Counted from the first letter of the stretch, positions 24,949 to 36,782 are shown. The stretch is DNA of 64,000 nt from Apiosordaria backusii (GCA_030549205.1 JAUKTV010000003.1:310001-374000); one strand, 5' to 3'. Translations and numbers: made by a program. Notes: generated by a model from the sequence alone, not told the origin.

Positions 24949-27900
24949 ATGCCACCACCACGACCACTACCGTCCTCACCCCCAACCGCCCACACTTACA
25001 ACTCCCACTGCCGCCTCCGGCCGCTATCCCCCTCCAACGACGAAATCCCACCCATAACCCCCCAATTCTTCTACTCCTCCCCCATCCCCATCGACGACCC
25101 CCTCTCCGCCGCCATCGCCACCATCCCAGACGCCTCCAACCCAGCCTCAACCTCCACGGTACAAAACCACCGGCCGTTCTCAGAGGGGGATAACCTGTCT
25201 CTTGAGCGGGCCTGGCTTCAGTTCTCCACCCCCCATTCGAGAGAGCAGCACAAAAGGCAGGTTAGACGGTACTGGTACCGGACGAATAATAGTAATAATA
25301 AAGTTGATGATGATGAAGGGGAAATTAAGAAGAGGTTGGAGGGGGTAGTGGAGAGGTTGGCGAGGGGACATGTGGAACGGCATACGAGGGAGGGGGGGAT
25401 AGTGGGAAAGGAGGGGTTGGTGGTTGCAACCCTAGCAACCCTAGGAGGAACCCTAGGAGGAGGGCGGGAAACGGGGGGGTTGGGGGAGGAGGGGAAGGTG
25501 GTTTGTTGTCAGGAACTGGGGATTGATGTTGCTGCGGGGCTCAGGAAGGAGTTTTGTGGGTTGGTGAGGAGGAGGGTGGGGTGGTTGGGGCAGGAGAAGG
25601 TGACGGAGGGGGTGATGGCTTTGGTGAGGAGGTTACAAGGGGGACCTGAGCAAGATGGGGGGCAGACGAACAAGAAAGGGGGGGGAGTAGGCCTGAAACG
25701 CCTGTTCCGCAGATGGTGGTTGGGAGTGTGCCGCGTGTGCCGGGGATGTCGGGGATTGGGGTTGGGGAGGAGCTGCTGAGGGGGGTTGTGGGGGATAGGG
25801 ATAGGGAGGGGAGGGATAGGGGCAGTGGGGTGGCTACGCCGGATGAGGGGGGGGTTGGTAGTAGAGGGGAGAATGAGAGGGGCGGGGAGAGGAGGGGGAG
25901 GAGGAGGGGGGATAGTACTGCCGCTGCAAAAAACCCAGGGGTGGTATTAGGGAAGGGGATACCGCCGCCTGAGGAGGACACGGCGGAGGTGCCGGTGGGG
26001 ATACAGAGGTTGCATATGGTTTCGCTGCCGGTGCTGCAGATGAAGCCGATTTACTGGTCGCCGGTGAATGATATTGCTACGGTGGTGAGGGCGACGTGGT
26101 TTTACAGGTATTTTCACCGCTTACTGATCTACTTAACAAACGACTGACAGAAAATGCAGAGACACCATGATCCCCCTACCCCCGCTCATAGCCAACCAGC
26201 TCGAAGCCGGCTACCGCGAACTTCGACCCTGGACGGAAACCTGGTCCGACGAGCTCCGCTCCGCCCTCGACGTCGGGGCGGTAGGAGAGGAAAAGGTTAC
26301 ACATCGCCTGTGGCCGGAACCTCACAATGAACAGAAGCAGAGATCATCCAAATCTAAAGACGGACAATCGCTACCACCTGAACCGCAGATATCAAGTGAT
26401 CCATTCTGTGCCGCTAGGTGTTTCAGTGGAGAAGCAGCCGCAGAAGGAAAATTAGAGCCTGTTCATGAGGAGACTGACACGGCCATGCCCGCGCCGGAGC
26501 ATAGGCAATACGGGAATTACCATGTTATCTACAAGAATGAAACAGAAGCGTTCTTGCTGAAGCCGAGCCAGCAGCCGTCGGCGTATTATTCCCGGAGGCC
26601 GATTGCGAAGATTATGAAGGGCGTTACGGTGGGCGTGCCGGTTGTGAGGGGGTTTGATAGGGGGGCTTGGGAGAGGGTTCATGAGGGAAGGAAGGGGGGA
26701 CAGCAGGTAGTGAAGCAGCAACAACAACAACAACAGACCAGACAGGAACAGAGAGAGAACAGGGAGGGGGTTTGCTTGGGTTGTCAGCAAGAGACTGAAC
26801 GCGGTCAGGTCACAGACTTGGTGCTTATTGCTCATGGAATCGGGCAAAAGTTTGCGGAACGGGTGGAAAGCTTTCACTTTACGCACGCGGTGAATGCGTT
26901 TCGGAGGATGATGAATGTGGAGCTGGAGACGCCTGCTGTGAAATCGGTGCTGAGGCCAGGGCAGAATGGAATTATGGTCTTGCCGGTGAATTGGAGACAT
27001 TTACTCAGCTTTGAGGACGGGGGGCCAACGACGGATAGCGAGGAGGATAAAGCGACGTATGCGCCTGATGGGTTTGGCCTGAAGGATATCGAACCGGGGA
27101 CGATACCGGCGGTGAGGAGCATGATTTCGGATGTCATGTTTGATATCCCTTTTTACATGTCGCACCACAAGCCAAAGATGATTGCTGCGCTGGTGGGGGA
27201 GGCGAATCGGGTGTATAGGCTGTGGTGTGGGAATAATCCTGGTTTTGCGGAAAGGGGGAGGGTGCACTTGATTGGGCATTCTCTGGGAAGCGCGATGGCG
27301 GTTGAGGTGCTGAGTAAACAGCCTACGAAGGTGCCGAGACCGTTGGATTTGAGTTTGGGGGTGGTGCCGGATACAAAGTTTTTCGAGTTTGATACGACGA
27401 ATTTGTTCTTGCTGGGGAGTCCAGCGGCTTTTTTCCTGTTGCTGGAGAGAGGGGGGTTGATACCGAGACGAGGGAGGATGAAGCCTGGGGCGGAGGCGGC
27501 GGATACGGTTGCGAAGGATGTCGTTGGGGAGCTGGGGATGTTTGGGTGTATTGCGGTGGATAACATCTATAATATTTTGGCAAAGGAGGACCCGATCGCG
27601 TATTTGCTGAATGGGACGATTGATCCGGTATATGCGGCAAGTTTGAAGACGGCGTATGTGCCGAGTTTTTCGACGGGGTTTTTCAAGAGTATGGGGGATG
27701 CGTTGAGGGGGATGGCCGGGGTAGGCCCGAGTTCTTCTGGCGGTGCGACGACGACGTTGACGACAGCCGGGGATCAGCAGAAGAAGCCGTCGATGATGAT
27801 GAGGTTGCCTTCGCAGCTGGAGTTGGAGGTGCATGACTTTACGAGAGAGGATATTGCCGAGAAGAAGGCGTTTCTGCTCAATGACAATGGGCAGATTGAT

Positions 27901-28113
27901 TATTACCTACAGAGTGGTGGGGGGCCGTTGGAGATTCAGTACCTGAACATGCTGAGTGCTCATACCAGCTACTGGACGAATCTAGACTTGATTCGGTTCC
28001 TGTGTATTGAGGTGGGGAGGAGGCCGGGCAGGGAGAATACGTTGGCGGCTATGAGGGCCGTTAAACTCAAAGGCAGGTTTGGGGGAGTGCAAGTTGGTGG
28101 TGGTGCAGGATGA
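24949..28113 (+). CDS. DDHD-domain phospholipase (PA-PLA1 family, Ddl1-like)
   Basis: This is an intracellular phospholipase A1-like hydrolase of the DDHD family; the yeast member Ddl1 acts on mitochondrial phospholipids. The model join(24949..25623, 25713..26107, 26160..28113) gives 1007 residues. The N-terminal half contains PIYWSPVNDIATVVRATWFY, joined by intron 2 to RDTMIPLP, the conserved N-terminal module. The lipase motif GHSLGS at residues 729-734 supplies the predicted nucleophile Ser731. The C-terminal DDHD domain runs from FLLGSPAAFF to HTSYWTNLDLIRFLC. Low-complexity inserts include a poly-Gln run near 26710. Intron 1 (25624-25712, GTGAGG donor, CCGCAG acceptor) is inferred from a frame change and is the least certain part. 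Codon use changes sharply inside the gene. Confidence 0.9.
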
Positions 28114-28203
28114 TCTTGTATCTGATAGCGAAGGGCGTTTAGGTAATATGGTACGGGGACGGATACCCTGATTGGTCATATCGAGCTCTTTGAGGTTCCT
28201 GGA

Positions 28204-28257
28204 TGCATTTGGTGCATTTGGTGCATTTGGTGCATTTGGTGCATTTGGTGCATTTGG
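28204..28257. repeat. Minisatellite TGCATTTGG x6
   Basis: Six perfect 9-bp tandem units lie 91 bp downstream of the DDHD phospholipase stop codon. Confidence 0.97.
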
Positions 28258-28635
28258 TATAGAGACAAAGAGAGGGCGAGCTACATAATAGTCGGAATAT
28301 CTTCATCAGACATGGAGACCAAAAACACCTCAACGTTTGCTGCCATCAATCTGCCGTGCAACCCCAGATCAGCTCCCCAGATTGATACGGATTGATAAGG
28401 CTAGGTGGCCAAGACAGGGGGTGGCATAATTGTTAAGCTTAGCGAGCGGTGCTTGGCATGCGGCCCTGTTCCTGTTTCAACAGCTCTCCAAGTTTCTGAG
28501 CCGCAACACCATTACATTTTGCGATATCCGTCGCGGGACCTTGTTGTGAGGAACATCCATCGAAGCGCATCGCCCTTTGCACCACTCGCATCCCGTGTGA
28601 GGCGGTGGAAGTGAGGCGATTTCCAAGGAGGACTA

Positions 28636-28672
28636 CAACTGGAGCAACTGGAGCAACTGGAGCAACTGGAGC
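28636..28672. repeat. Minisatellite GGAGCAACT x4
   Basis: About four perfect 9-bp tandem units lie upstream of the Ulp1-type protease gene. Confidence 0.95.
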
Positions 28673-29215
28673 GATATCGATAGCGCGCGGTGGGCCAGCA
28701 GCTCCTTGCAAGGTAAGGTAAGTGCCAAATTTTGTCTCCACTGCGCGTCGACGTCGCTTGTCCAAAAAGTCGGACACGATGCGATAGCCTCTTCCCTGCA
28801 CCTTGACCGCGAAGTCGTGACAGTTCCAGGTTGCCCCGCGAAACATCAAATCATGACTGTGATTCTGCCTGTCTCTTGATTGCAGCAGCACCTTCCTCGA
28901 GCCTGAGCTTGGGTAAAGAGCGTGTATCCGTACCTTTGTGGCCATCGATTTATTTCGTCGCAGCTTTAAGCTCTGCTCTGTTCAATGGACACACTCCGCG
29001 AAGCAGTCGGCTGCACAGTTGCTCTGCACTCCTCGGGCTGCCACTTCCACTCAATTTTCCTGCCCCTCCAAACCTTCACGACTTTCACTTCGCAGTACCA
29101 CAATTTTTGCCTTTGGCTTCTTTTTCTACTTGGGCTCGTCGCTGCCACTGCTACCCTTTTCCCTCTCCCAATACAGTCTCTTTTCCACGACTTTTGGAAA
29201 TCACAACTAACAACA

Positions 29216-32200
29216 ATGGCTCCGAGCAAAGCTCCCACCCCGCGAACATCGCGAAATAGTCGTGGGCTTCGTAACAGCCCTGCCGTCGACAGGACTCCTA
29301 TCGTCAGACGATCGTCGAGACGCAAGACTCCTGCCAGCGCTCGAATCGCCGAGAGCCTCACCGAGCTCCCCGAGCCCTCGACCCCGACCCCAGTCGCTCG
29401 ATCTCTGAATATCAGGACACCCTTCCCTCAACCTGCGCTCACGAAGTCTCCCAACCGTCTCGAGTCTACTCCCGCTGAGTCTACTTCCATCGAGCCTGTC
29501 ACACTCGAGCCCATTCGAGAAGAGCAAGCACCGAAAACACCAGCTGCTGCCTCTCCGATCAACGCTGTACTTCAGAAAGTTTCTACAACGCCTGTCTCAT
29601 ATACACCTACAGGCCCGACAAATTTCACACCGCCCACTCGGCGGATATCACCTCTACAGCATCGCCGTGTTGCCTTGATCAAAGGAACCCCCGTTCGGCC
29701 TGCGCCAAAGACGAACCCAGAAACCCCCATCTACCGTCCCACACGGTTCCTCACAAGATTAGTCGACCGGACACCTGTCCCAAAACCTCCTCCTACTCCT
29801 CAGAGCGAAGGTCATGAATCCCGCCGGTTTGCAGAGCGCCGGGTACAAGAGGACGACGACGTAGAGTTTGCCAGAGGCATCTACCTCGCCATTCGAAACG
29901 ATCATCGCATGCGAGAGTGTTGGTGCCCCATACCAAACATCTACAACTCCAGAGAGGAAGCTGAGGCAGGAACCGGCCATTTCCGGTTTTACATCGACGA
30001 CACACAAGGCCCCAGGTCCCTGCGTGTCCTCCAGAAAAAGGACGACCCCAACTGGCACTGTATCTGCGCACAGGAGTTCCACCCAGTGTGTGCCGATCTT
30101 GTTAACAAAAACGGGAAACGGCCAGCACAAGATTCCGAGTTGGATCTCATCGCGCAGAACTTGGGTCTCGAAGAGAGCGATAACATCAAGCAAGTTGTCG
30201 TTACACCGAGCGAGCCCACTGCAGTTGAAGAGAAAGCAGGGCACCAAAGTCAATGGTCAATGTGGACACGAGCCCGTGGTTTGGTCAATTCCGTAGTCAA
30301 CATGGCCAGCCCTTTTGCCAACCTTGTCAGCAGGCTTGTCGGTGCCGTGCGCGTTGACACCTATGATACAGTCGATATGCGCCGCACGAGCCAACAAGAT
30401 GGCACACTTGTTGTCAAGAGATTCAAGCGCCAGCTGGGCGGAGCAGAGAATGACGAAATCGACACGTTGACTTGGGTCAACAACCCCACAGACCACATTG
30501 GCCGAGAGCGACTTGAGAGGCTGGCCAAGGACTTCGTGGGTCAAGCAAACACCATTCAGGAAGGAAAAGTTATCGGTGGAGTGACGATCAAGGACATCAC
30601 TCAAGAGAAATTTGTTGGTCAGAATGTCATCGGCATCAGTGTCGCGATACACAAGTACCAAGAGACCTTATTTGGACCTGTGACCGCCGAAGACTCCGAG
30701 GTTGACAGAGCCGAAAAGTTTACCGAGGCAGTGAAGAGATATATTCGAAATCTGGTAGGCGCCGTCGACATGATGAAAAGTATTTACGACCCCGAAAACC
30801 TCAAGATTCTGCGACAAGAGCACCCAAGACCGAAACCCAACCTGGGACTGGGTAGCAACGAATTCAGGCTCGCGGCTAGGAAAGCGGGCGAATTCCTGCT
30901 TTTTTTCCAGTCTCTTGTCGATCTGATACCGATGGACGCGGATATGGTACAAACGATTGGTCAAGTCATTGTCGACTTCGACGCCGTGGGCAAAAAAGAG
31001 CTGATTCCTAGCTTGGTTACCTTCATCAAAACCCCACACGAGTCCATGCCAGGGTACTTCCCAGACGAGAAGCCCTCCATAATGGAGGAAATCCCCATCA
31101 AGGATCTGAGCATTGCCCCCCTGTACGAGTACAGATATCCGTCGCCAGACACATCCGAGTCCGATGATACACCAGGTGAACCGGGCGACTACCGCCTGAT
31201 AGCCAAGCCTAAGGGGATCTTGAAGGCATCAAAGCCATGGGGTGTTCCATCAACGCCCAAGTTCGTCCCGACACCACAAAAAAGTCGGAAGTTGGTCTTC
31301 GAGAGCCCGATCTCGAAGTTTATTGCCCCATCACATATCCCCTCTAGGGTCATGACCTCGAGAGAAGCCGAGCTGATCTTAGAGGCCGAGCGCAAAGCAG
31401 AGCTTCTGGGTGACGAGCACTCGCTCAGGGTGCTCGAGGCGACGATGACCACCAACTCCAGACATAAGCCCTCGGAGTCTCAATTCCGGTGGAGTTTGCG
31501 CGGGCTCGAGCTTGAGAGAGATGATAGAGAAATGGGCCTGACCCGTTACTACGAAAGGTATGGCAAGTTTCTCGACAATGTCAAGGAGGACCTCCGGCTG
31601 CGCAATGAGAAAAAGAGAAAGAAGGAGGAGGAGGAGGAGATGTCCGCGTATAGGATGACTCCCTTGAAGCGCGAGATCCGCATCCCACTGCCGCCTCAGT
31701 TTACGGCTGCTGAGCGGAAGCGCAGAGCGGCGCAGGCAGCGGCCTCGATGCCCTCTCCGGAGCCGGACAGCCCGATTTCATTCAGCCCGTGGTACAGGCA
31801 TTCTGCCGCGACCGGCAAGGCTTACCCAGAAGATCTCGAAGAGCCTGAGGACTCTGAAGAGTATACCGATTCTGAAGAGTCGGACGAGGAGGGCACCGTT
31901 TTGGCCAAACCGGCCCGCGCCAAGACCGGTGCTGGCGTAAAAAAGCGCCCTAGAAAGCCGAAGCCGAAGCCAGTTGTTCTCAAAGAGCCGACAGCAGGTC
32001 CTGAGCCCGCGCAGCCGCTCCCGGGTACCGAAGCCGCTCCGGTCATCCTATCTGGTTTCGATGAAGCGGTTGAGGTCCGCACTCCCAGTCGTCCACCAAC
32101 AACAATTTTGCAGACCCCTACGTCTCAGCCAACTGTTACTAGTGGAGAGGGCCATCTCGAAAAGGTCCCTGTCGATGACAAGAAGCCGGTGGCCAACAAG

Positions 32201-33448
32201 GAACCTATCCCTCACTACCTGACGCTGCAGGCTCTCGTCGAAAAGGATGGTCTCGCAAAGAACCGTCGCCAGAACAAGAAGCCGCAGCAAGGTACCAGAG
32301 ACGAACCAGCGACTCTGGTATCTCCATTGAGTGCCACTGATCTGCTGTTCGGCGCGGAATCCGATGATGAAGATCTGGGGATATACGGCATCAGCCGTGA
32401 CCTTGCCACGGTAGCATCAGAGGCAGAGAGGGATGTCATTCTAACGAAGATACAGATCAGGAAGGAAGAGGAAGAAGCAGTGCGGAAGAAGAAGGAGGAT
32501 GAAGAAAAGGCCGCCCGGAAGAAGAAAGAGGAGCAGGAAGCAGCGGAGCGGAAAAAGAGAGAGGAAGAGGCGGCCAAGAAAAAAGCTGCCGAGGAAGCGA
32601 GGGCAAAGGAAGCGACACGAGATGCGGCCAAACAAAAAAGACTGAACGAGGCAACCGCCCTGAGGGCTCCGAACAAGCCTCTGATCAGGCCATTGACGGA
32701 GAAATGGGCGGCAGAGGTTGACGCAATCCGTCATCAGAAGTCACAAGTGCCGCTCACCAAAACACCCCTCAATGAGGATCTGAGCCGTGAGCAGTTGTAT
32801 GACCAGCTGACAAAACCCGGTTATGGTGTATGGCTTAACGACCAAGTCATTATGGGCTCCCTGGCCCACCTCGAGAAAGCCATGAACGGTGCATACGGCG
32901 CCACCCCCGAACAGCCTTTCGTCGTCTGCGTCGACAACTATTTCTGGAAGTCCTTTATTGTGGAGACAAAGTCCGTTGCGCAAGCACTGCGTGGCCTCAA
33001 GAGAACAAAGAAGGTCACTCCGGAAAACTTTCACAAGGTTGAGTACATGCTCTTCCCGATTTGCAAGGGCTGCCACTGGACCTTGGGGGTGATACGTCCT
33101 AGGCTCAAGGTAGTCGCGCACATTAATTCGATGCCCAGCCCCCCGGGGCAACACGTCAAAGAGTTGTATTACATTGCCAAATTCCTCTCGGGGACGGACA
33201 AGGAGGGGAAGGATAACTTTGTGCAGGACGAGTGGCAGGACGTGAGCGAGTACTATCTTAGCCCGGAGCAAGATGGGACCGATGACTGCGGCGTGTGCAC
33301 GATTACGAATGCCGAGTGCGTTGTGAACGGGATTGCTCCGAGTCTTGCTTGGGATCCGGCGGAGATGAAGCAGCCGAAGCGGAGGATGATTGCGGCCATG
33401 TTGTTGAATAAGGGCTACACTGGGGATTTCAGCTTGGAGGGTGTCTAG
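29216..33448 (+). CDS. Large Ulp1-family (C48) SUMO protease-like protein
   Basis: This is probably a deSUMOylating cysteine protease. It is one frame of 1410 residues from the ATG in CAACAATGGCTCC. The frame stays open upstream to 28985, but that part is leader-like, so I chose 29216. Residues 1-1150 are mostly disordered and rich in Pro, Ser and charged residues, with TP and SP motifs and an Arg/Glu/Lys/Ala coiled coil near 1080-1150. The protease domain occupies about 1185-1410. It shows the WLND motif, catalytic His1287 (CHWTLGVI), Gln1352 six residues before the nucleophile, and Cys1358 in DDCGVC. The position of the triad Asp, 17 residues after the His as in yeast Ulp1, is Asn1304 (HINSM). 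Budding-yeast Ulp1 has 621 residues, so this protein is over twice that size. SUMO as the substrate is inference from the family. Confidence 0.9.
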   Translation: MAPSKAPTPRTSRNSRGLRNSPAVDRTPIVRRSSRRKTPASARIAESLTELPEPSTPTPVARSLNIRTPFPQPALTKSPNRLESTPAESTSIEPVTLEPIREEQAPKTPAAASPINAVLQKVSTTPVSYTPTGPTNFTPPTRRISPLQHRRVALIKGTPVRPAPKTNPETPIYRPTRFLTRLVDRTPVPKPPPTPQSEGHESRRFAERRVQEDDDVEFARGIYLAIRNDHRMRECWCPIPNIYNSREEAEAGTGHFRFYIDDTQGPRSLRVLQKKDDPNWHCICAQEFHPVCADLVNKNGKRPAQDSELDLIAQNLGLEESDNIKQVVVTPSEPTAVEEKAGHQSQWSMWTRARGLVNSVVNMASPFANLVSRLVGAVRVDTYDTVDMRRTSQQDGTLVVKRFKRQLGGAENDEIDTLTWVNNPTDHIGRERLERLAKDFVGQANTIQEGKVIGGVTIKDITQEKFVGQNVIGISVAIHKYQETLFGPVTAEDSEVDRAEKFTEAVKRYIRNLVGAVDMMKSIYDPENLKILRQEHPRPKPNLGLGSNEFRLAARKAGEFLLFFQSLVDLIPMDADMVQTIGQVIVDFDAVGKKELIPSLVTFIKTPHESMPGYFPDEKPSIMEEIPIKDLSIAPLYEYRYPSPDTSESDDTPGEPGDYRLIAKPKGILKASKPWGVPSTPKFVPTPQKSRKLVFESPISKFIAPSHIPSRVMTSREAELILEAERKAELLGDEHSLRVLEATMTTNSRHKPSESQFRWSLRGLELERDDREMGLTRYYERYGKFLDNVKEDLRLRNEKKRKKEEEEEMSAYRMTPLKREIRIPLPPQFTAAERKRRAAQAAASMPSPEPDSPISFSPWYRHSAATGKAYPEDLEEPEDSEEYTDSEESDEEGTVLAKPARAKTGAGVKKRPRKPKPKPVVLKEPTAGPEPAQPLPGTEAAPVILSGFDEAVEVRTPSRPPTTILQTPTSQPTVTSGEGHLEKVPVDDKKPVANKEPIPHYLTLQALVEKDGLAKNRRQNKKPQQGTRDEPATLVSPLSATDLLFGAESDDEDLGIYGISRDLATVASEAERDVILTKIQIRKEEEEAVRKKKEDEEKAARKKKEEQEAAERKKREEEAAKKKAAEEARAKEATRDAAKQKRLNEATALRAPNKPLIRPLTEKWAAEVDAIRHQKSQVPLTKTPLNEDLSREQLYDQLTKPGYGVWLNDQVIMGSLAHLEKAMNGAYGATPEQPFVVCVDNYFWKSFIVETKSVAQALRGLKRTKKVTPENFHKVEYMLFPICKGCHWTLGVIRPRLKVVAHINSMPSPPGQHVKELYYIAKFLSGTDKEGKDNFVQDEWQDVSEYYLSPEQDGTDDCGVCTITNAECVVNGIAPSLAWDPAEMKQPKRRMIAAMLLNKGYTGDFSLEGV

Positions 33449-35700
33449 ATGCTTGAGTTGGGGGGCTCGAGCTTGATGTCTGCCAGACATGACACGCACA
33501 CCATACAGACAACACACACACCTCACATACGACACTTGCACTGCACGACGATATCATCGAAAACAGCAAAACAACAAGGTTATCGCCATGTCAGTCTAGA
33601 CAACACCTATGGTCAGACTCTGAAGGCGGTGTTTGTCAACAAATATCGGAAAGTGTATCACGAGTCTTGGTTTCATCAAAGGAAACCATTTTATTACGCC
33701 GTTTTTTTCAGCGCATATTTTATTTCTCCCATGGCGTTTTTTGGGGAAGGGCAGCAAGGTGCATTCCGTATATTTTACATGCTCTTTTTCTCAGAGTTAC
33801 ATAAAAACTGGTGTGGTTGGGCAAGGCAAAGGCAAAGATCAAGGCAATGGAGTTAGAATGCAATGGGATGGAATGGATGGCATGTTTTTATTTTTATTGT
33901 GTTTCAAATGGCCGGGTTTGGGTGGACTGGGATGGATTGGGCAAGGTTGGCGTTGACATAAAATTGGGGGGTTGGGAATTGGTTCATGGGTTGGAGTTTT
34001 GTTTGATTTGATTTGATTTTGGTTGGGTTCATTTTTATTGGGGAACCTGGAAGGACCTGGGAGGGAGATGGATCATTGTGGCGGGGAGTTGGGGGGCTCT
34101 TCTGGTGCTTTTGGTTGTCTTTTGGGGGTCACGATGGGAAGCGTAGATATGGTTATAATGTGGGGAGAATTGATGGATTGCTGTACAAAGACATGTTTGA
34201 TGTGTTCTTGGTTGTGATTGTATGGGTGTTGTGATGTTTTAGATGTGATACTGTTGTGTCTTGTTGTGTCAATTGTGTTTTGAGAGGCGTGTATTTGGTG
34301 TTCGATATGCCTGCTTTGGAGGTTTTGATGCATATCATTAATTTTTGGAGGTGTGTAAGTTTTGGTTTGATACCCAATTGTGAGAATAAGAAGGCCTCTT
34401 GACATTGGAATGAGGTATAGTTGACATGAAGGCATGTCTCTTGTGATCTTGGAAATGCATTTTTTATTCACTGTGATGCCTTTGATGATCTACCTCACGC
34501 CTTATCGAATATGATGTCCCTCTTCCATTAAACACTTGCGCGTTGGCGGACGAAACCAGCAATCTCACGATTAGACTCCTCTCACTTAGATCGTGCCCTT
34601 AGATAAATACCACCGCCAGAGGCAACCACTTCGCTGCATACGGTTCTGGCTCAATATCATTTACTCTCAGGAGAACAGTCAAAAGCGGGCCGGGGGGTTG
34701 GGTGGCGGGGCGGCGTTTGGTTTATATCATGTCTCTCTGTTGTCTGGATTGATAGCTAGGTACTGGGCTTGAGATGGTGGGTAGGTGTTGATCTGTGACT
34801 GGCTTGACGTTATACCTGTGTTCTATGGTGTGTGTGTGATCTTTTTACGGGCGTGGTAGCTGTGAGTGACGGGCGGAGAGTACTCTGTGCAGGCAGAGAG
34901 AACGACCAAATAAAGCAAGTCCCCGGACGGAAGGTTGTATGGGAGCGGGAGAAACGGAGCAGAGAGTCTTTCTGTACCTGGTGGAACCGCGACAGGGGCG
35001 AATTCTGAAGTTGAGGTTGAGGTTGAGCAAGAAAGACAACATAAATCTAAAAAAAAAAAAAAAAGAGAATGGAAACTTACAGGATTTATGAAGAGATATC
35101 ACCTCTAGCTAAAAGACAAGGCATCACTGTACTATAGGCGACATAGCTGAAGGGGCATATCCGAAGACCAGATGCACGATCAAGCAAGCCACCTAGCTTG
35201 GACCACCTTACTGCCCATAAATCCGTTGTAAAATACAGCAGCAGAAAAGAGACCGGGAGGAAAACCCGCTGCCTGTCTGTTTCCTTTTTTCGATTGGTTG
35301 GTCTCTGTTTGCAGGTTGTAATAAGCATCTCCTATCTTGACAGGATTTATCTCTCGTTGACCAACACACTCCTCCCGAGATGAGGAAACGAGAAAAAAAA
35401 AAAGAGAGGAGTGAACATGTTCGGATACATCTCTCAAGAGACTTATGTTTCTTAGAATAAGTAACCTCTAGTGTTATTGTACATGCTACCCAACACGAAC
35501 GCATAGAGCCAAATTTTTGTCATTCAAATCGATTTTATACCCTACGTCCTACACACGCCGATTTCAACATCAAACAGCATTTTCACCAGATAGCTACCAC
35601 ACACACTCGTCTTAAGTAGATAAACTTGCAGACTTTTCAGTCTTTCTTTTGACACTTTCTTTTGTGACCATCTTGCAGATGAATTAGCTGAAAATTGCCA
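33449..35700. other. Intergenic DNA, 3' flank of the Ulp1-type gene
   Basis: A TG-rich stretch at 33850-34500 looks like 3' untranslated or flanking DNA. A 16-base poly-A lies at 35049-35064. No coding region is supported. Confidence 0.55.
35049..35064. repeat. Poly-A tract
   Basis: This is sixteen consecutive A in intergenic DNA. Confidence 0.9.
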
Positions 35701-36698
35701 CCGCGTCGATGATGATTGACCATAGGTAGCATGGTGGCCACATGTCTCACAAAGGACCCCCCTTCCTCACAATTCTCCCGCAGCAGACTTGCATTTGCCT
35801 TGCATAACAAGAGACACCAACACGCACATCCTGTGGCAACTATCCTTCCCGACAAGCCTGAGTGGCCGCCGTCTATTCCAATCCACCCAATTATTCACCC
35901 ATCCAACCCCGTCCCCGTCTCCGTCCTGCCCTGTCCTGTCCTGTCGTCGCAGTCGTAACCCCCTTCTAGGCAAAAGGAATCTGAGTGAGATGAGCAGAGA
36001 TCCATCCATCTGCAGAGTATGCAGCACGTTACACGAACACGACTCCGTCCATCCTATCCCGTTTAATCCTGCTCATTCTCATCCGTTCTGTTCCACTCCA
36101 TACCCACTTACTTACCATTAAACAAGATTTTGATCAACGATAATCTCAGCTGTCTCCGTAAACAAAGACCAATGGCAAGACATGGGAATATACTCACTAC
36201 TTCCTTCCTTCTCTCTTCACTTTTCAACCTTCCCGAAAAACCCAAGCCAAGAACTATATCCAAGAATTTTCACCCCTTGCCTATCATTGCTTACCTATCA
36301 AGGTCCTCACTGATGCTCCATAATACAGCCGTCCAGTCCAGTCAGGGCCTATACAAAACATGTCAAGATCGAGATCTGAATATAAAACACATGCTACAAC
36401 AACAATCCATCAAGGTGCTTACCTACTGTCTTTGGTAACTTGCTCATCGTTCATAAAGTATCCATGCCATGTTTCCCAGAAAGAGCGATCGATCGAACAA
36501 CCGCGGCAATATGCACCCCCCATCACAGATTGGATGTATGTAATTGGTAAACATACCTTCATGTGCGTGTGTATGTGCAGTCTGCTCTCTTCCCCCCTTC
36601 CAGAACAGATCCTATCACATTCTACCACCTCACCCACATGAATCACATTCCAAATCGACAGAAACCCCCCAAGCTTTCTCAATCTTTTTGTTTTGTTG

Positions 36699-36713
36699 CC
36701 CCCCCCCCCCCCC
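36699..36713. repeat. Poly-C tract
   Basis: This is fifteen consecutive C, a site prone to sequencing or assembly length error. Confidence 0.9.
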
Positions 36714-36782
36714 GCAAAGGATCACTTGACTACTATCCCACCATCACCATCGAAGAAGATCGAAGGGACGCCACGCGGCAGC

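Larger units (their letters stand above)
28114..29215. other. Intergenic DNA with two 9-bp minisatellites
   Basis: This holds the 3' flank of the DDHD gene and the promoter and leader of the Ulp1-type protease gene. It contains a TGCATTTGG array at 28204 and a GGAGCAACT array at 28636. The frame upstream of 29216 is open back to 28985, but its composition is CT-rich leader-like. Confidence 0.6.

Noticed and set aside
25433..25465. Telomere-like AACCCTA words
   Set aside because: They lie inside the DDHD coding frame (Ala-Thr-Leu-Gly repeats) and are too few to be a telomeric tract.
27001..27834. 277-codon minus-strand frame
   Set aside because: It is an antisense shadow of the DDHD phospholipase, with the same compositional cause.
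28139..28333. Minus frame with repeated Lys-Cys-Thr
   Set aside because: It is a direct reading of the 9-bp minisatellite, not a gene.
28985..29215. Upstream extension of the Ulp1-type protein with a hydrophobic stretch
   Set aside because: Its Phe/Leu/Thr-rich content comes from a CT-rich leader, and the ATG at 29216 has the better context and fits the start of a Ser/Pro-rich N-terminus.
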